This document shows, piece by piece, positions 27,259 to 36,001 of a stretch of 64,000 nucleotides of DNA (position 1 is the stretch's first letter; the number at the start of each line of letters is the position of its first letter). The stretch is taken from positions 1,674,001-1,738,000 of the forward strand of contig CAVVIH010000006.1 of assembly GCA_963748295.1 (NCBI GenBank), read 5' to 3'. This stretch comes from CAVVIH01 sp963748295 (GTDB lineage: Bacteria > Acidobacteriota > Vicinamibacteria > Vicinamibacterales > 2-12-FULL-66-21). The translations under genes and the position numbers were made by a program. The notes beneath the pieces are model-generated. The model was not told the DNA's origin. It searched no databases and saw nothing but the letters and a program-made list of their open reading frames with translations.

Positions 27259-29028
27259 ATGTCGTTACCGAAGCCTGGGAACGCCGATCCCCCTCTTGTG
27301 ACCGGACGGGCTCTCTTCGCTTCCCTGTTCCTCCTCGGCGTTGCGCTCTTCATCTTTCCGCTCACGTTGCACCACCCGCTGATCGATCCGGACGAGGGCC
27401 TCCACGCGGCCATCGCACAGGAGATGGTGGAGCGCGGTGACTACCTCACGCCGCGGTTTCTCGGGAAGCCGTTTCCCGACAAGCCCGTGTTCTTCTTCTG
27501 GGCGATGGCGGGCTCGCTCCGGGTGCTTGGGTTCTCCGAGCCGGCCGTACGGGCTCCCGGGCTGGCGTTCGGCCTGCTCGGCGCGATCACCACGGGGTTG
27601 CTGGCAGGGACGATCCTCGGGAGGCGGGGCGGATGGCTCGCAGGCATCTTCTATGCGACGCTGGCGCTGCCCATCGGCCTGATGCAGATGCCGGTGCACG
27701 ACCTTGCGCTCGTGCCGTTCACCAACGGAGCGCTGCTCGCCTTCTGGCGCGCTGCACGTAGCCCGCGCGCGGCCGCAGTGCTCGCCTGGTCTTTGGCCGC
27801 CGGCGGGTGTCTCGGGCTCGCGATGCTCACCAAGGGGCTCTCCGGGGTCGTGATCGTTGGCCTGGCGCACGCCACCGTATGCGTCCTCGAGCGCCGCCTC
27901 AGTCTCGTGGTCGTCCTTGGCGGTGTGCTGGCGCTCGCGCTCGCCACGGCCGTCGCGGCGCCGTCCTTCCTGGCGATGGAACACGCGCAGCCTGGCTACC
28001 TGAAGTACTACCTGATCGAGCGCCATGTGCTCGGGGCCGCCACCACGACGCAGCGCCACGGCACAGCGATGTGGATCTACTACCTGCCGGTCGTTCTCGG
28101 CGGCGGCCTGCCGTGGATTCTCTACGCGCCGTTCTCGCTCGCCCGTCTCCGGCCCCGCGCGCGGGACAACGCCACGGACCAGCGGTTCGGCGACGCCACG
28201 CGCCTCGGCTGGAGCCTGCTGCTGACGGGGACGCTGTTCCTCAGCCTGGCGAGGTCGAAGCTGCTCACCTACGTTCTGCCGGTATTCCCATCGATTGCTG
28301 TGCTGGCGGCGGTGGCGTGGCTCGCGTGGTTCGAGCGGGGGGGACAACATCCCTCCCGCTGGTTTGCGCGGATGCGCGTCGTGCAAGCCGGCTTCGGAGC
28401 AATGATCCTCCCCGCGGCGCTCGTGTTCGCGCCGGCAAAGTTCCCGGTCCCGCACGTGGCGTGGATGTGGGTCGTGGCCCTGACCATCGCCGGCGGCTGG
28501 TGGACCGCTGCGCATCTGGCGGCCCGTCGACCGGACAGGGCAGCGGCGCTCGGCGCCACTCTGACCGCGGCCACGCTCGCCGTGTCACTCGGAATACTGG
28601 TGCCGCCGGTGGCGAACATCACGACGGCGCGCGATTTGGCCGAGGCGATCAACCGCTCGGGGCAATTCCCGCCGGAGCTGTGGATGGTCCACCAACGCCA
28701 GGGATCGCTGGTGTTCTACCTCGATCCCGCGTTGCGACGCGGGCTCACGGCCGATCGCGTTCTGTCGTTGTCGAGGCAGCAGGTGCCCGAGCGCGAGCCG
28801 GTGCCGGGCACGCTGGTTGCCGTCACAGTCGGGGACTCAGCGCGTCTCGCCGAGTACGTGCCCCTCGAGGGCCAGCCTTTTGAACTGGCGGGGCACTACC
28901 GCATCTACGACGGCGAGCGCCTGCTGCACGCTGACGTCCCGTTCAACACGCGGCCGATCCCGTCCCACCTGCCGCACCATCGGGTTGTCGACGGAGCAGC
29001 GGCCGCCGATGGTGCGTCCAAGCGCTGA
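27259..29028 (+). CDS. ArnT/PMT-like polyprenyl-phosphate-dependent glycosyltransferase
   Basis: A 589-residue membrane enzyme of the GT-C fold. The first extracytoplasmic loop has PDEGLHAAIAQEMVERGDYL with the catalytic acidic residue, then LGKPFPDKPVFFFW, both typical of ArnT and related GT39/GT83 enzymes. About twelve hydrophobic spans follow, then a soluble C-terminal domain (AINRSGQFPPELWMVH onward). I prefer the ATG at 27259 because the upstream extension overlaps the previous gene and lacks family similarity. It would transfer a sugar from a polyprenyl-phosphate donor to lipid A, another lipid or a protein outside the membrane. Confidence 0.87.
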   Translation: MSLPKPGNADPPLVTGRALFASLFLLGVALFIFPLTLHHPLIDPDEGLHAAIAQEMVERGDYLTPRFLGKPFPDKPVFFFWAMAGSLRVLGFSEPAVRAPGLAFGLLGAITTGLLAGTILGRRGGWLAGIFYATLALPIGLMQMPVHDLALVPFTNGALLAFWRAARSPRAAAVLAWSLAAGGCLGLAMLTKGLSGVVIVGLAHATVCVLERRLSLVVVLGGVLALALATAVAAPSFLAMEHAQPGYLKYYLIERHVLGAATTTQRHGTAMWIYYLPVVLGGGLPWILYAPFSLARLRPRARDNATDQRFGDATRLGWSLLLTGTLFLSLARSKLLTYVLPVFPSIAVLAAVAWLAWFERGGQHPSRWFARMRVVQAGFGAMILPAALVFAPAKFPVPHVAWMWVVALTIAGGWWTAAHLAARRPDRAAALGATLTAATLAVSLGILVPPVANITTARDLAEAINRSGQFPPELWMVHQRQGSLVFYLDPALRRGLTADRVLSLSRQQVPEREPVPGTLVAVTVGDSARLAEYVPLEGQPFELAGHYRIYDGERLLHADVPFNTRPIPSHLPHHRVVDGAAAADGASKR

Positions 29029-29064
29029 CGCCGCGGGCCGGGCTCCTGCTACGGAACAACTGAA

Positions 29065-29800
29065 TCAGAGACCGTTCAGCGTTCGACCGGCCAGCTCGTG
29101 CCGGCGTCGTGCATAGACCGCTGACGGCACAGCACGGCTCGCCGCGCGCTCCAGCGCGGGCGCCGCATACTTCAACTCCATCCTCGCTTCGGCGCTGTCC
29201 ATCTCGCTCAGCGCCAGCACGGTGTACCAGAAAGGAAATCGTCGCCATTGATGTTCGCCGTCGCGCATCGAACGCAGATGTGAGGCGCCGCGTCGCAAGC
29301 CGCTCTTCGCGACGATCCAGGCCGCCCGCGAGCAGGTTCCGCCACAGGCCCACGCTGCATTTGCCGCAACAGTAAAGACCGGGGTTGCTATTGCGGGGGT
29401 CATCGGCTGCTCGCGCCAGGCATCGCATCAAGCCGTTGTCAGCACCTTCGAGAGCACGAGTCACCTTCGGATCCCGCACTCGTAGTTGTCTCAGCGCGCG
29501 CGAGGCCTCCTCGCCAAGGATGTGGCGTGCGGAGGCCGACGTGATGCGCTCACCCGTAAACAGGACAATGCCCTTGGAACGTTCGGAGGGGAATCCAGCG
29601 AATGTATCTGAGTAGGCCCCGGGCAGCCCTTGGCGTCCGGCGATCCACCGTGCCGCCTGGCTGCGTTCGGCTGCCGGGAGGGAACGGCCGCTGAAATGCG
29701 CGGCATTGATGGCGTCAACGGTCTGCGAAAGACTGGTCCGGTTGATGAGCATGCCTGGCTCCCGCAACAAAGAAGGCTCGTCGATTATCTTGCGGTACAT
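29065..29800 (-). CDS. uncharacterised cysteine-motif protein (frameshift near 29283)
   Basis: About 245 residues after joining two frames. The start at MYRKIIDEPSLLREP is preferred over one 26 codons upstream because the extension has no protein-like character. Mostly helical sequence follows, then a distinctive LYCCGKCSVGLWRNLLAGG, and a C-terminal region with RFPFWYTVLALSEMD. The CCxxC plus an earlier single cysteine could bind a metal or form disulfides. No signal peptide is visible. I do not recognise the family. It lies convergent to the glycosyltransferase and divergent from the ankyrin gene. Confidence 0.6.
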
Positions 29801-29958
29801 TGCCTCGCGCGTCGAATGGTGCGTACAATTAGCTCGCGTGACAGGACGCACCCCGTCCGCGGGAAGGGCTGAGCCCACCTGACCCAGGCCGTCGTCACAA
29901 TCAGCGATCTTCTTTCAGCCCGTCGAGCGGACGCGGGCGATATCCGAAAGGAGATCGT

Positions 29959-31569
29959 ATGTCCGTTTCCCCTCACCGGCGTCTGCCGGACCGTCCTTCC
30001 CTCGAGCAGCTCCGCAAGCAAGCCAAGGAACATCTCGACACGCTGCGCGCCGCCGATCCATCGGTGACCCTGTCCGCGGCGCAGCACGCGCTCGCGCGCG
30101 AATACGGTTTCGAGAGTTGGCCGAAGCTGGTGCACCACGTCGAGTCCGCGCAGCCGGCAAATCGAATGCTGCAACCAGCCGAGTTGAAATCCGATCAAAA
30201 ACTCATGTGGTCGCCCGGGCGGGGCACCGATCTGTGGGCGTTGATTCAGGCCAGCACTTCAGGCGATCTCGAAGCCGTACCAGCACTCATCGCAAAAGAT
30301 CCGTCGCTGGCGCGGGCGCATTACGACTATCGCAAGCCGCTCTACTTTGCCGTGCGCGAGAATCGCATAGACGTCGCGCGATTCCTGCTCGAGCACGATC
30401 GCAACCCGCTGGATCTCTGGGTGGACGACGATGCGATCGAAATTGCTCGCGATCGCGGTTACACGGAGATGGAACAACTGCTGGCCGACACGTTCGAAAC
30501 GAGGTTCAACGCCTCGCCGAAAGGCGAGCCGGTCGCGTTGGCGCTGAGGGATCACGATCTGAAGCGGATGCGCGAGCTGCTCGATGAGCAGCCGGATCTC
30601 GTCGGCAAGGGCGACAAGCGATCCAACCAGCCGATCCACTGGGCCACGATGACGCGACAGCTCGACGCGATCGACGAGCTGCTGCGGCGCGGCGCGGACA
30701 TCAACGCTCAGAGGATGGACGGCGGTCGGCCAATCCACCTGACCAACGGCGACTATTTCTACCGCGGCTGGCGCGATGTCCCACGCAATTGGCCGGTGAC
30801 TGCCGCACAGGTCATGGCCCACCTCAAGGCGCGCGGGGCAGTCATCGATTTACCGACGGCGTGTCACACCGGCGACATCGAGCGCGTCCGCGAATTGCTC
30901 CGGCAGGATCGGTCGCTGGCAAACAAGCTTGGAGCGTACGAGGGCTACTACCTCGGCGCCGGGGCGCCGCTGTCAAACGCCGCCACGGTCGGGCGCATGG
31001 ACATCGTGCAGTTGCTTCTCGATCACGGCGCCGACCCCAATCTGCCCGAGGAACAGATTGCGCCCAAGGGCAAGGCACTCTACTCGGCGGTCTTCCACGG
31101 ACACTACGAGATCGCGAAGCTCCTCCTCGAGCGCGGCGCCTTTCCGAATCCGCCGGTCGAAAGCTCCGGTGACGCGCTATGGGTGTCGAGGGAATTGCGC
31201 CCCGACAAGCGCATGGAGCAGTTGCTTTTGTCGCACGGAGCGACGCCGCCGGAGGAACACGGTGAGGAAGACTGGCCAACGCGCGCACACAACTGGCTGC
31301 GCATCTCGCCGCTCCACCAGGCGGCGCGCAAGGGCGATGTGCGGGAGGCCAAGAAGCTGCTCGAGTCCGGCGCCGATCTGACGGCGCGTGACGAGCACCT
31401 CCGTTCGACGCCGCTCGCCTGGGCGGCCAAGCACGGTCAGCTCGAGATGGTCGAGTTCCTGCTCCAACGTGGCGCGGCGAAGAGCCTGCCTGACGATCCG
31501 GCATGGGCCACGCCGCTCGCGTGGGCCATCCGGCGCGGGCACGACAGGATCGCAAAACTGCTCTCCTAG
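29959..31569 (+). CDS. ankyrin-repeat protein
   Basis: A 536-residue soluble protein. An N-terminal helical segment (SLEQLRKQAKEHLDTLRAAD, then LAREYGFESWPKLVHHVE) is the domain often found before bacterial ankyrin arrays. At least eight ankyrin units follow, with consensus pieces such as QPIHWATMTRQLDAIDELLR, GRMDIVQLLLDHGADPN, HGHYEIAKLLLERGAFPN, SPLHQAARKGDVREAKKLL and TPLAWAAKHGQLEMVEFLLQ. It has no signal peptide or catalytic motif. It probably mediates protein binding; partner unknown. The frame is intact, in contrast to many neighbours. Confidence 0.9.
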   Translation: MSVSPHRRLPDRPSLEQLRKQAKEHLDTLRAADPSVTLSAAQHALAREYGFESWPKLVHHVESAQPANRMLQPAELKSDQKLMWSPGRGTDLWALIQASTSGDLEAVPALIAKDPSLARAHYDYRKPLYFAVRENRIDVARFLLEHDRNPLDLWVDDDAIEIARDRGYTEMEQLLADTFETRFNASPKGEPVALALRDHDLKRMRELLDEQPDLVGKGDKRSNQPIHWATMTRQLDAIDELLRRGADINAQRMDGGRPIHLTNGDYFYRGWRDVPRNWPVTAAQVMAHLKARGAVIDLPTACHTGDIERVRELLRQDRSLANKLGAYEGYYLGAGAPLSNAATVGRMDIVQLLLDHGADPNLPEEQIAPKGKALYSAVFHGHYEIAKLLLERGAFPNPPVESSGDALWVSRELRPDKRMEQLLLSHGATPPEEHGEEDWPTRAHNWLRISPLHQAARKGDVREAKKLLESGADLTARDEHLRSTPLAWAAKHGQLEMVEFLLQRGAAKSLPDDPAWATPLAWAIRRGHDRIAKLLS

Positions 31570-31608
31570 CTTACGGTCCTCAGCGACAGCGTCCTGGAAG
31601 CGACACCC

Positions 31609-32871
31609 TCACGTTCGCAGCAGCGACGTTACTCCGCTACGGGCCATCGCTGGCGTGGCCGCGATGTGGGTGGCGGCTCGGGCCAGATCGTCGAACATCA
31701 CCTGATTGGCCGAACGCAGCCACCGCGTCAGGATCACCCGGCCCAGCCACGGGAGTGGCCCGACCTGGGTTTCATCGCTGACGACGACGGTGCTCAGGCC
31801 ATCGGGCGTGGGGCGGAGCGTGAACGTGCGCTCGGCATGCAGCCCGCGGGCGTCGGCAACGAAGGCGAACGAGTGCGGCCGATTGGCCGCCACCACGGTG
31901 CTTCGCAGCTCGACCGGATGTGCCTTCCACAGGAAGGACGTCCTTGACTCGACTCGAACCCACCGGCACGCCCGATACCACGAAGGCCAGTTTGCGACGT
32001 CGGCCAGCAGATCCCAGATGCGTTCAGCCGGGGCAGGAATCACGATCTCGTTGCGAACGACGACCGGTGGCCGTGATGCCGTGCCGATCGGACGAAGCAG
32101 CCGCGCGGAGATCCGTGTGAGCCACTCGCGCGGCATGAACCGGCCGCCGATGGCGATCACTTTGGTGCGCACTCCAGGGATGGCCACCGCCCGGCCCTTG
32201 TCCAGTGCCCGCAGCCCTGCCTCGACGACAGGCTCCGGCTCAGCGAGCCGGCTGTAGATCGCCGTGTGGCCGACATCGGCGCCGAGCGCATCGACGAATC
32301 CTGTGCGGGTGGGACCCGGACACAGTGCGGTGACCGCCACGCCCGTTCCGCGCGTCTCGGCCCACAGCGCCTCGCTGAACGACAGCACGAATGCCTTGCT
32401 CGCTGCGTACACCGCCTGGTACGGCGCGGGCTGAAACGCAATCGCCGAGGCGACGTTGAGAATCCCGCCGCTGCCTCGGGCGAGCATTCCGGGCAGGAAC
32501 GCGCGCGCCAGCGTGATCACGGCGCTGACGTCGACTGCCACCTCGTCGGCCTCACGCTCCGCGTCGGCCTCGGCAAACGGACCATAGCTGCCGAACCCGG
32601 CGTTGTTGACCAGCACCTCGATGGGGCGATCGCCGACCCGATCGAGCAGCGCGGCGACGCCTGATCGCGTCGAGAGATCTGTGGCGACCGTTTCGATCTT
32701 CACCCGGGGAGCGGTGCGGCGGATCTGATCGGCAGTCTCGTGCAGTCGAGCATCGTTACGGCCGGTCAGCACCAGCGCCATGCCCCTGTCGGCGAGCCGG
32801 GCGGCGATTCCGCGGCCCAACCCGGACGAGGCTCCAGTCACGACGGCCCAATGGTCTTGATAGTGGATCAT
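31609..32871 (-). CDS. short-chain dehydrogenase fused to a SRPBCC (polyketide-cyclase-like) domain
   Basis: A 420-residue two-domain protein in one intact frame. Residues 1 to about 260 are a classical SDR: TGASSGLG (12-19) for NAD(P) binding, NNAG (89-92), S142, and Y155-x3-K159. Residues from about 272 on, starting VVRNEIVIPAPAERIWDLLA and including NWPSWYRACRWV, are a SRPBCC/START-type ligand pocket. The fusion suggests that the reductase acts on a hydrophobic ligand held or presented by the second domain; the substrate is unknown. It is divergent from the aldo/keto reductase, with palindromic sites between them. Confidence 0.88.
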   Translation of the reverse strand: MIHYQDHWAVVTGASSGLGRGIAARLADRGMALVLTGRNDARLHETADQIRRTAPRVKIETVATDLSTRSGVAALLDRVGDRPIEVLVNNAGFGSYGPFAEADAEREADEVAVDVSAVITLARAFLPGMLARGSGGILNVASAIAFQPAPYQAVYAASKAFVLSFSEALWAETRGTGVAVTALCPGPTRTGFVDALGADVGHTAIYSRLAEPEPVVEAGLRALDKGRAVAIPGVRTKVIAIGGRFMPREWLTRISARLLRPIGTASRPPVVVRNEIVIPAPAERIWDLLADVANWPSWYRACRWVRVESRTSFLWKAHPVELRSTVVAANRPHSFAFVADARGLHAERTFTLRPTPDGLSTVVVSDETQVGPLPWLGRVILTRWLRSANQVMFDDLARAATHIAATPAMARSGVTSLLRT

Positions 32872-33016
32872 GGCCTCTCCTTCACGGTTGGCGTGACGGA
32901 ACGATAGCTCGCGTCATCACCGTCGCGCATCACGTGATGGAGTTGTGTTGCGGTAACACGATCGGTCAGAGTTGGACTAACCCGATTGAGTTAGGGCTGG
33001 AGGAAGGAACACAGCA
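32872..33016. promoter_or_regulatory. divergent intergenic region with three inverted repeats
   Basis: Between the SDR and aldo/keto reductase genes lie a perfect 12-base palindrome CATCACGTGATG (32928-32939), GTGTT-N5-AACAC (32945-32959) and CTAAC-N8-GTTAG (32977-32994). A strong GGAGGAAGG ribosome site sits at 33000-33008 before the reductase ATG. The repeats are plausible operators for a local or global regulator. Confidence 0.45.
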
Positions 33017-34003
33017 ATGCAGAAGCGCAGGTTGGGAGCGGGCGGCATGGAAGTGTCCGCGATTGGCTTCGGCTGCATGGGCATCAGCTTCGGCTATGGA
33101 CCGGCAACGAGTCGTGAAGAGGGCATCAATATCGTTCGGGCAGCCGTTGATGAAGGCGTCACCTTCTTCGATACGGCCGAGGCGTACGGACCGTACAGGA
33201 ACGAAGAACTCGTCGGCGAAGCGCTGGCTCCCGTTCGCGATCACGTGGTGATTGCGACGAAGTTCGGCTTCAAGTTCGAGAACGGCAAGTCCGCCGGGCT
33301 GGACAGCCGGCCCGCGCATATCCGCGAGGTCACCGAGGCGGCGCTGCAGCGCCTCAAGACGGATCGCATCGATCTCCTCTATCAGCACCGTGTTGATCCC
33401 GAGGTGCCGATCGAAGAAGTCGCCGGTGCGGTGAAGGATCTCATCCGCGAAGGGAAGGTCAAACACTTCGGCCTGTCAGAAGCCGGCGTGCAGACAATCC
33501 GCCGCGCGCACGCCATCCAGCCGGTGACGGCGCTGCAGAGCGAATACTCGTTGTGGTTTCGCGAACCCGAGCAGGAGATTCTGCCGGCGCTCGAAGAATT
33601 GGGTATCGGGTTCGTGCCGTTCAGCCCGCTCGGGAAGGGTTTCCTCACCGGAAAGATCGACGAAAAGACGACGTTCGATACCACCGACTTTCGCAACGTC
33701 GTCCCGCGTTTCACGGAGGAGAACCGGAAGGCGAATCTGGCGTTCGTCGAATGGCTGAAGAGGTTCGCCGAGCGCAAGCAGACGACGCCAGCGCAAATCG
33801 CGCTCGCCTGGCTGCTGGCACAGAAGCCCTGGATCGTGCCAATCCCGGGCACGACGAAGCGTCACCGCCTCGAAGAGAATCTCGGCGCCGCCGCGATTCA
33901 CTTGACGGCGGATGATCTGCGCGACATCGATCGCGAGGCCTCGCAGATTGCCGTGCACGGCGCCCGCTATCCGGAGCACCTGATGAAGCTGGTTGGACGC
34001 TGA
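33017..34003 (+). CDS. aldo/keto reductase
   Basis: A 328-residue NADP-dependent oxidoreductase of the AKR barrel fold. The catalytic tetrad is recognisable: D in FFDTAEAYGPY together with its tyrosine, lysine in VIATKFGF, and histidine in IDLLYQHRVD. The C-terminal cofactor segment IVPIPGTTKRHRLEENLGA is typical of the AKR11/13-type group with LxQ[S/H]R-like substrates. The start follows a strong ribosome site. It should reduce aldehydes or ketones in the cytoplasm; divergent placement against the SDR suggests shared control by a carbonyl or redox signal, but that is inference. Confidence 0.93.
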   Translation: MQKRRLGAGGMEVSAIGFGCMGISFGYGPATSREEGINIVRAAVDEGVTFFDTAEAYGPYRNEELVGEALAPVRDHVVIATKFGFKFENGKSAGLDSRPAHIREVTEAALQRLKTDRIDLLYQHRVDPEVPIEEVAGAVKDLIREGKVKHFGLSEAGVQTIRRAHAIQPVTALQSEYSLWFREPEQEILPALEELGIGFVPFSPLGKGFLTGKIDEKTTFDTTDFRNVVPRFTEENRKANLAFVEWLKRFAERKQTTPAQIALAWLLAQKPWIVPIPGTTKRHRLEENLGAAAIHLTADDLRDIDREASQIAVHGARYPEHLMKLVGR

Positions 34004-34017
34004 GATCGAACTGCGTT

Positions 34018-34032
34018 CGTCGCGAAGCGACG
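34018..34032 (+). terminator. short hairpin after the aldo/keto reductase gene
   Basis: CGTCGC-GAA-GCGACG forms a six-base-pair stem 15 bases after the stop codon. No T-run follows, so it could be a weak or Rho-assisted terminator only. Confidence 0.3.
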
Positions 34033-34132
34033 GGGTTCACGAGCGACGTTGCACCGTCGTACCGTAATCGAGCGAGGCGTAAAACTTCCCTCTACCCTGC
34101 GGCGTCAGGTCCAAGACATTCCAAAACCACGG

Positions 34133-34163
34133 TGACACCTCGATTGAAGAGTTCGAGGTGTCA
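34133..34163. repeat. perfect 11-bp inverted repeat (operator or hairpin)
   Basis: TGACACCTCGA and its exact complement TCGAGGTGTCA are separated by nine bases. It lies 55 bases upstream of the VOC gene. There is no T-run on either side, which favours an operator or mRNA hairpin over a terminator. Confidence 0.6.
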
Positions 34164-34218
34164 TGAGTGTTGCAAGAGCTATGCTTGTACTCGCAGGCTG
34201 AACAAGGAGCACACGAAC

Positions 34219-34713
34219 ATGAAGCCAAAGAACACCATCTGCCTCTGGTTCGACAAAGACGCGCATGAGGCGGCGCGCTTCTACGCTGCAACATTCCCGG
34301 ACAGTAAAGTGATCGCCGTTCACAAGGCGCCCAGCGACTACCCGAGCGGCAAGCAGGGCGATGTGCTGACGGTGGACTTCACGGTTCTCGGCATTCCCGT
34401 GTCTCGGCCTCAACGGCGGCCCCGAGTTCAAGCACAGCGAGGCGTTTTCCTTCCAGGTCGCAACCGACAATCAGGAAGAGACGGACCGCTACTGGAACGC
34501 GATCGTCGGCAATGGCGGCAAGGAAAGCCAGTGCGGCTGGTGCAAGGACCGCTGGGGCCTCTCCTGGCAGATCACCCCGCGCGTGCTGACCGACGCGCTT
34601 GCGGCGGGCGGCGCTGAGGCGAAGCGTGCCTTCGAAGCGATGATGCCAATGAAGAAGATCGACGTCGCCACCATCGAAGCGGCGCGACGCGGCGCGGTTG
34701 ATGTGCATCGGTG
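34219..34713 (+). CDS. VOC/PhnB-like protein (frameshift near 34402)
   Basis: About 164 residues after joining. The start MKPKNTICLWFDKDAHEAA follows an AAGGAG site. ARFYAATFPDSKV and later ATDNQEETDRYWNAIVGNGG, CGWCKDRWGLSWQITP are the standard signatures of the PhnB/3-demethylubiquinone-methyltransferase-like VOC family. An extra C near 34402 shifts the frame after GIP. The family contains metal-dependent lyases, dioxygenases and many proteins with no known reaction, so substrate is open. Its TGA overlaps the GTG start of the PLP enzyme. Confidence 0.8.
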
Positions 34714-35838
34714 AAGCACTGGGACACCGCTGGTGATGCGGGCTCGGTCGAATCGTGGCTGGTCTCGGCAGGACGGGACCGGCGGCCGGGCTCGCCGCTG
34801 AACGTGCCGCCATGGCCGGCGTCGAACTTCGTGCTCGGCGAGCACCGGGCGTACTCTCGCGACGACGGCACGCCGGGCTGGGAGGCGCTGGAAGAGATCG
34901 TCGGCGGCCTGGAAGGTGGCTCGTCGGTGAGCTTCGCCTCCGGCATGGCGGGGATCGCGGCGATTTTCGATCAACTTCCGACAGGCTCGGTCGTGGCCCT
35001 GCCGGACGACTGCTATCAGGGTGTCGCGGGACTCGCCAACGCCGGCCAGAGCCGCGGCCGGTGGACCGTGCGTCGTGTCGCCGTCACCGACACCGCAGGC
35101 TGGATCGAGATGTGCGGCGTCGCCGACTTGATCTGGCTGGAGTCTCCCTCGAACCCGCTGCTGACGGTGGGTGACCTGGACGCCATCTGCGCCGCACCGC
35201 GGAAGCGTGGCGCGATTCTGGGTGTTGACAGCACCTTCGCGACGCCGCTCAACCAGCGTCCACTGGCGCTCGGCGCCGACGCGGCCGTGCAATCGGTGAC
35301 GAAGTTCATCGGCGGACATTCGGACCTGCTCGGCGGCGTCGTCACCGTGAGTGACGCGAACCTGCTGGCGGCGCTGCGACATGCCCGCGAGATCACCGGT
35401 GCAACACCCGGCGCCCTCGAAACGTTCCTCGCGGTCCGCGGGGTTCGGACGCTCGCGCTGCGGCTGGAGCGAGCGCAGCGCAACGCGATGACACTGGCCG
35501 AGCGCCTCGCGCGCCATCCGAACGTCACGGTGACGCGTTATCCCGGCCTGGCGAGCCACCCGACCCACGAGGCCGCGCGACGTCAGCTCCAGGGGTTCGG
35601 CACGATCATCTCGTTCGACGTACGTGGCGACGCCTCCGCCGCCGATGCCGTGTGCGCCGGCCTGCAGCTCATTCAACACGCCACCAGTCTCGGCGCGGTC
35701 GAATCCACCATCGAACGGCGGGCCAGCATTCCGGGACAGGAGCACCTGCCTCCGGCGCTGTTGCGCCTGAGCGTGGGCATCGAGGCCGTCGAAGACCTCT
35801 GGTCTGACCTGGATCGAGCGCTGCGCAACATGCCGTAG
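34711..35838 (+). CDS. Cys/Met-metabolism PLP-dependent enzyme (cystathionine lyase/synthase family)
   Basis: A 375-residue intact protein of fold type I. SSVSFASGMAGIAAIF contacts the cofactor phosphate, VDSTFATPLNQRPLALGAD carries the ring-binding aspartate, and SVTKFIGGHSDLLGG carries the Schiff-base lysine K198. The C-terminal RLSVGIEAVEDLWSDLDRAL is the family signature. The GTG start overlaps the VOC stop (GTGA), hence coupled translation. The N-terminus is shorter than in MetB/MetC. It could be a gamma-lyase, beta-lyase or synthase; the sequence does not decide. Confidence 0.88.
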   Translation: MKHWDTAGDAGSVESWLVSAGRDRRPGSPLNVPPWPASNFVLGEHRAYSRDDGTPGWEALEEIVGGLEGGSSVSFASGMAGIAAIFDQLPTGSVVALPDDCYQGVAGLANAGQSRGRWTVRRVAVTDTAGWIEMCGVADLIWLESPSNPLLTVGDLDAICAAPRKRGAILGVDSTFATPLNQRPLALGADAAVQSVTKFIGGHSDLLGGVVTVSDANLLAALRHAREITGATPGALETFLAVRGVRTLALRLERAQRNAMTLAERLARHPNVTVTRYPGLASHPTHEAARRQLQGFGTIISFDVRGDASAADAVCAGLQLIQHATSLGAVESTIERRASIPGQEHLPPALLRLSVGIEAVEDLWSDLDRALRNMP

Positions 35839-36001
35839 CGCCGGCCGTCGAGCCCTCCGGCCCGTTGTGAGTCCTCCGGTATTTCGTAGGCGCGAGATCG
35901 TTTCTCCGCACCGCCGGGCATTTCTCGGTGGCGTCACGCTTGCACCGCTCCGAGCACCCCTGTCAGTGCGCAGCCCTCTCGCCGCGGACTGGGCATAGCC
36001 A

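Noticed and set aside
28943..29064. C-terminal extension of the CCGKC protein in the other frame
   Set aside because: After the break near 29283 the protein-like sequence continues in the frame ending at 29065; the longer frame loses all recognisable character.
35838..36001. Terminator between the PLP enzyme and the FGE gene
   Set aside because: Only a five-base GC inverted repeat without a T-run; chance level in this composition.
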